The notes below the pieces were generated by a model. It worked only from the letters and a program-made list of their open reading frames with translations, ran no database searches and had not been told where the DNA came from. From Fidelibacterota bacterium (GTDB taxonomy: Bacteria; Fidelibacterota; UBA2242; JAFGTP01): a stretch of DNA of 64,000 bases. Of this stretch, positions 63,286 to 64,000 are shown in pieces (the first letter of the stretch is position 1; the number at the start of each line of letters is the position of its first letter). Where the stretch lies: contig JAFGTP010000030.1 in the NCBI GenBank assembly GCA_016934035.1, positions 31,687 to 95,686 on the forward strand, given 5' to 3'. The translations under genes were made by a program, and so were the position numbers.

Positions 63286-63313
63286 CACCGCTGATTTCGC
63301 AGATTAACACAGA
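63286..63313 (+). repeat. Possible copy of a short dispersed intergenic repeat
   Basis: The phrase CGCTGATTTCGCAGATTA with its flanks CACC and ACACAGA resembles a short repeat I recall from intergenic DNA of FCB-type genomes. It is the only copy I noticed here, so repeat status is unproven. It lies 8 bases after the Cys-rich gene and before the integrase remnant. Confidence 0.3.
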
Positions 63314-63393
63314 ATTCTTCAGGATATATTCCAAGTGATAAACGTTTATTTCCGTATTTTTCGCCACGCCTTATAAAATAAAAATGCCCCTAA

Positions 63394-64000
63394 AACCTAT
63401 TGCGGTATTTTCAAAATTTTTGTAATTACTTTAAAAATGTAAATTTGAAAGAGATAACAACTGAAAATATCAATCATTACATTTTACATTTAATTAAGTC
63501 CTAAATCATTTCGATCAGTCAGCAAAATCAAAGAATTACTGCTATAAAATTCTATTATGAAAAAGTACTCAATAGGCAAAAACAATTTTACAACTTGCAT
63601 CGCCCTAAAAAAGAATATAAATTGCCAAAAGTATTAAGCAAAAATGAGGTAAAGAAAATTCTTGATTCATCAAAAAATATAAAGCATAAATCTATATTGA
63701 TGCTGATATATTCTGCCGGTTTAAGAAGGAGTGAATTACTGAATCTTAGCCTATCTGATATTGATTCTGACAGAAGGGTAATCAATATAAGCGGAGCCAA
63801 AGGTAAAAAAGACAGAATTTCTCTGCTTTCTAAAAACATGCTTACTTTATTAAGGGAATATTACAAAGCATTCAGACCGGCTGATTATCTGTTTGAAGGT
63901 CGAGACAGCAGTCAATACTTCGCCATCAGCGTCTCGAATATTCTAAAAAAAGTAACAGCAAAAGCCAGAATAAATAAAAAAGTTACGCCTCATATGTTAC
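63394..64000 (+). pseudogene. XerD-like tyrosine recombinase, broken (3' end outside window)
   Basis: From 63505 the frame is open to the window end and reads as a tyrosine recombinase: SISQQNQRITAIKFYYEKVL, LPKVLSKNEVKKIL, the catalytic Arg in SAGLRRSELLNL, the Lys in GAKGKKDR, and TPHML at the edge (the HxxR box is cut off). Upstream in the same frame, 63394-63501 still reads like the N-terminal SAM-like domain (NYFKNVNLKEITTENINHYI), interrupted by TAA at 63502-63504. Further up there is another TAA (63391-63393) and perhaps a frameshift near 63400. No start codon serves the open part. It is probably a decayed mobile-element or integron-type integrase; sequencing error is an alternative. 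Confidence 0.7.

Noticed and set aside
1..64000. CRISPR arrays, tRNA or rRNA genes, complete insertion sequences
   Set aside because: I saw no regularly spaced repeats, cloverleaf-like sequences, ribosomal RNA or transposase genes; a tRNA or ncRNA search could still find something I missed.

Overview
The window comes from a Gram-negative bacterium of the FCB (Fibrobacterota-Chlorobiota-Bacteroidota) group, probably outside classical Bacteroidales; I cannot resolve the phylum. The main reasons are two secreted proteins ending in a YPNPFNPTT-type C-terminal sorting domain, a PorV/PorQ-like barrel, three CarboxypepD_reg-type TonB-dependent receptors, lipoproteins with relaxed lipoboxes, and DUF4876/DUF6850/DUF4857/DUF6175-like proteins known mainly from Bacteroidota. 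I saw no rRNA, tRNA or CRISPR array.

Layout. 0-12 kb is ordinary accessory metabolism: a PorV/PorQ-like end, an FN3 lipoprotein, UspA and YitT; a five-gene + operon (acetyl-esterase, methyltransferase, GH31 glucosidase, GNAT, zinc ribbon); then a - strand run (HAD, CAT-like acetyltransferase, D-aminoacylase, SpoIIAA-like, MmcQ/YjbR). 12.2-37 kb is one large envelope locus. On the - strand it holds a periplasmic M16 peptidase and two paralogous cassettes of TonB receptor, DUF4876-like lipoprotein and DUF6850-like barrel. The first cassette is followed by a 1229-residue secreted YCF48/BNR protein. The second is followed by a gingipain-like (C25) protein with HEAT repeats and a NapH/NosR-like 4Fe-4S membrane protein. 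Divergent on the + strand lie an ABC ATPase, a permease and a DUF4857-like membrane protein. 37-44 kb is a sensory block: histidine kinase, NtrC-type regulator, chemoreceptor, porin and a small PstS-like protein. 44-54 kb is mixed: Ogt, secreted esterase, RtcB, LpxH-like, OFA-type MFS, RDD protein and a third TonB receptor. 54-58.4 kb is a four-gene LPP20/DUF6175 envelope cluster. 58.6-63.3 kb is an iron block: an FAD oxidase divergent from a DtxR-family regulator, FeoA, FeoB and a 49-residue FeoB-associated Cys-rich protein. The window ends in a broken tyrosine recombinase.

How it fits together. Near-identical inverted repeats (TTAGG, CAAA or CAAC, CCTAA) lie in front of the dtxR-feoAB operon (59935-59956) and in front of the M16 peptidase (33945-33964). 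This links the large envelope locus to the iron regulon. My working hypothesis is an iron-piracy system. TonB receptors would bring in an iron-bearing protein or complex, M16 and perhaps the C25-like protein would degrade it (compare FusA/FusC ferredoxin uptake and gingipains), and the Fe-S membrane protein could supply electrons for ferric reduction ahead of FeoB. The operators, gene order and duplication are visible in the sequence; the substrate and mechanism are inference.
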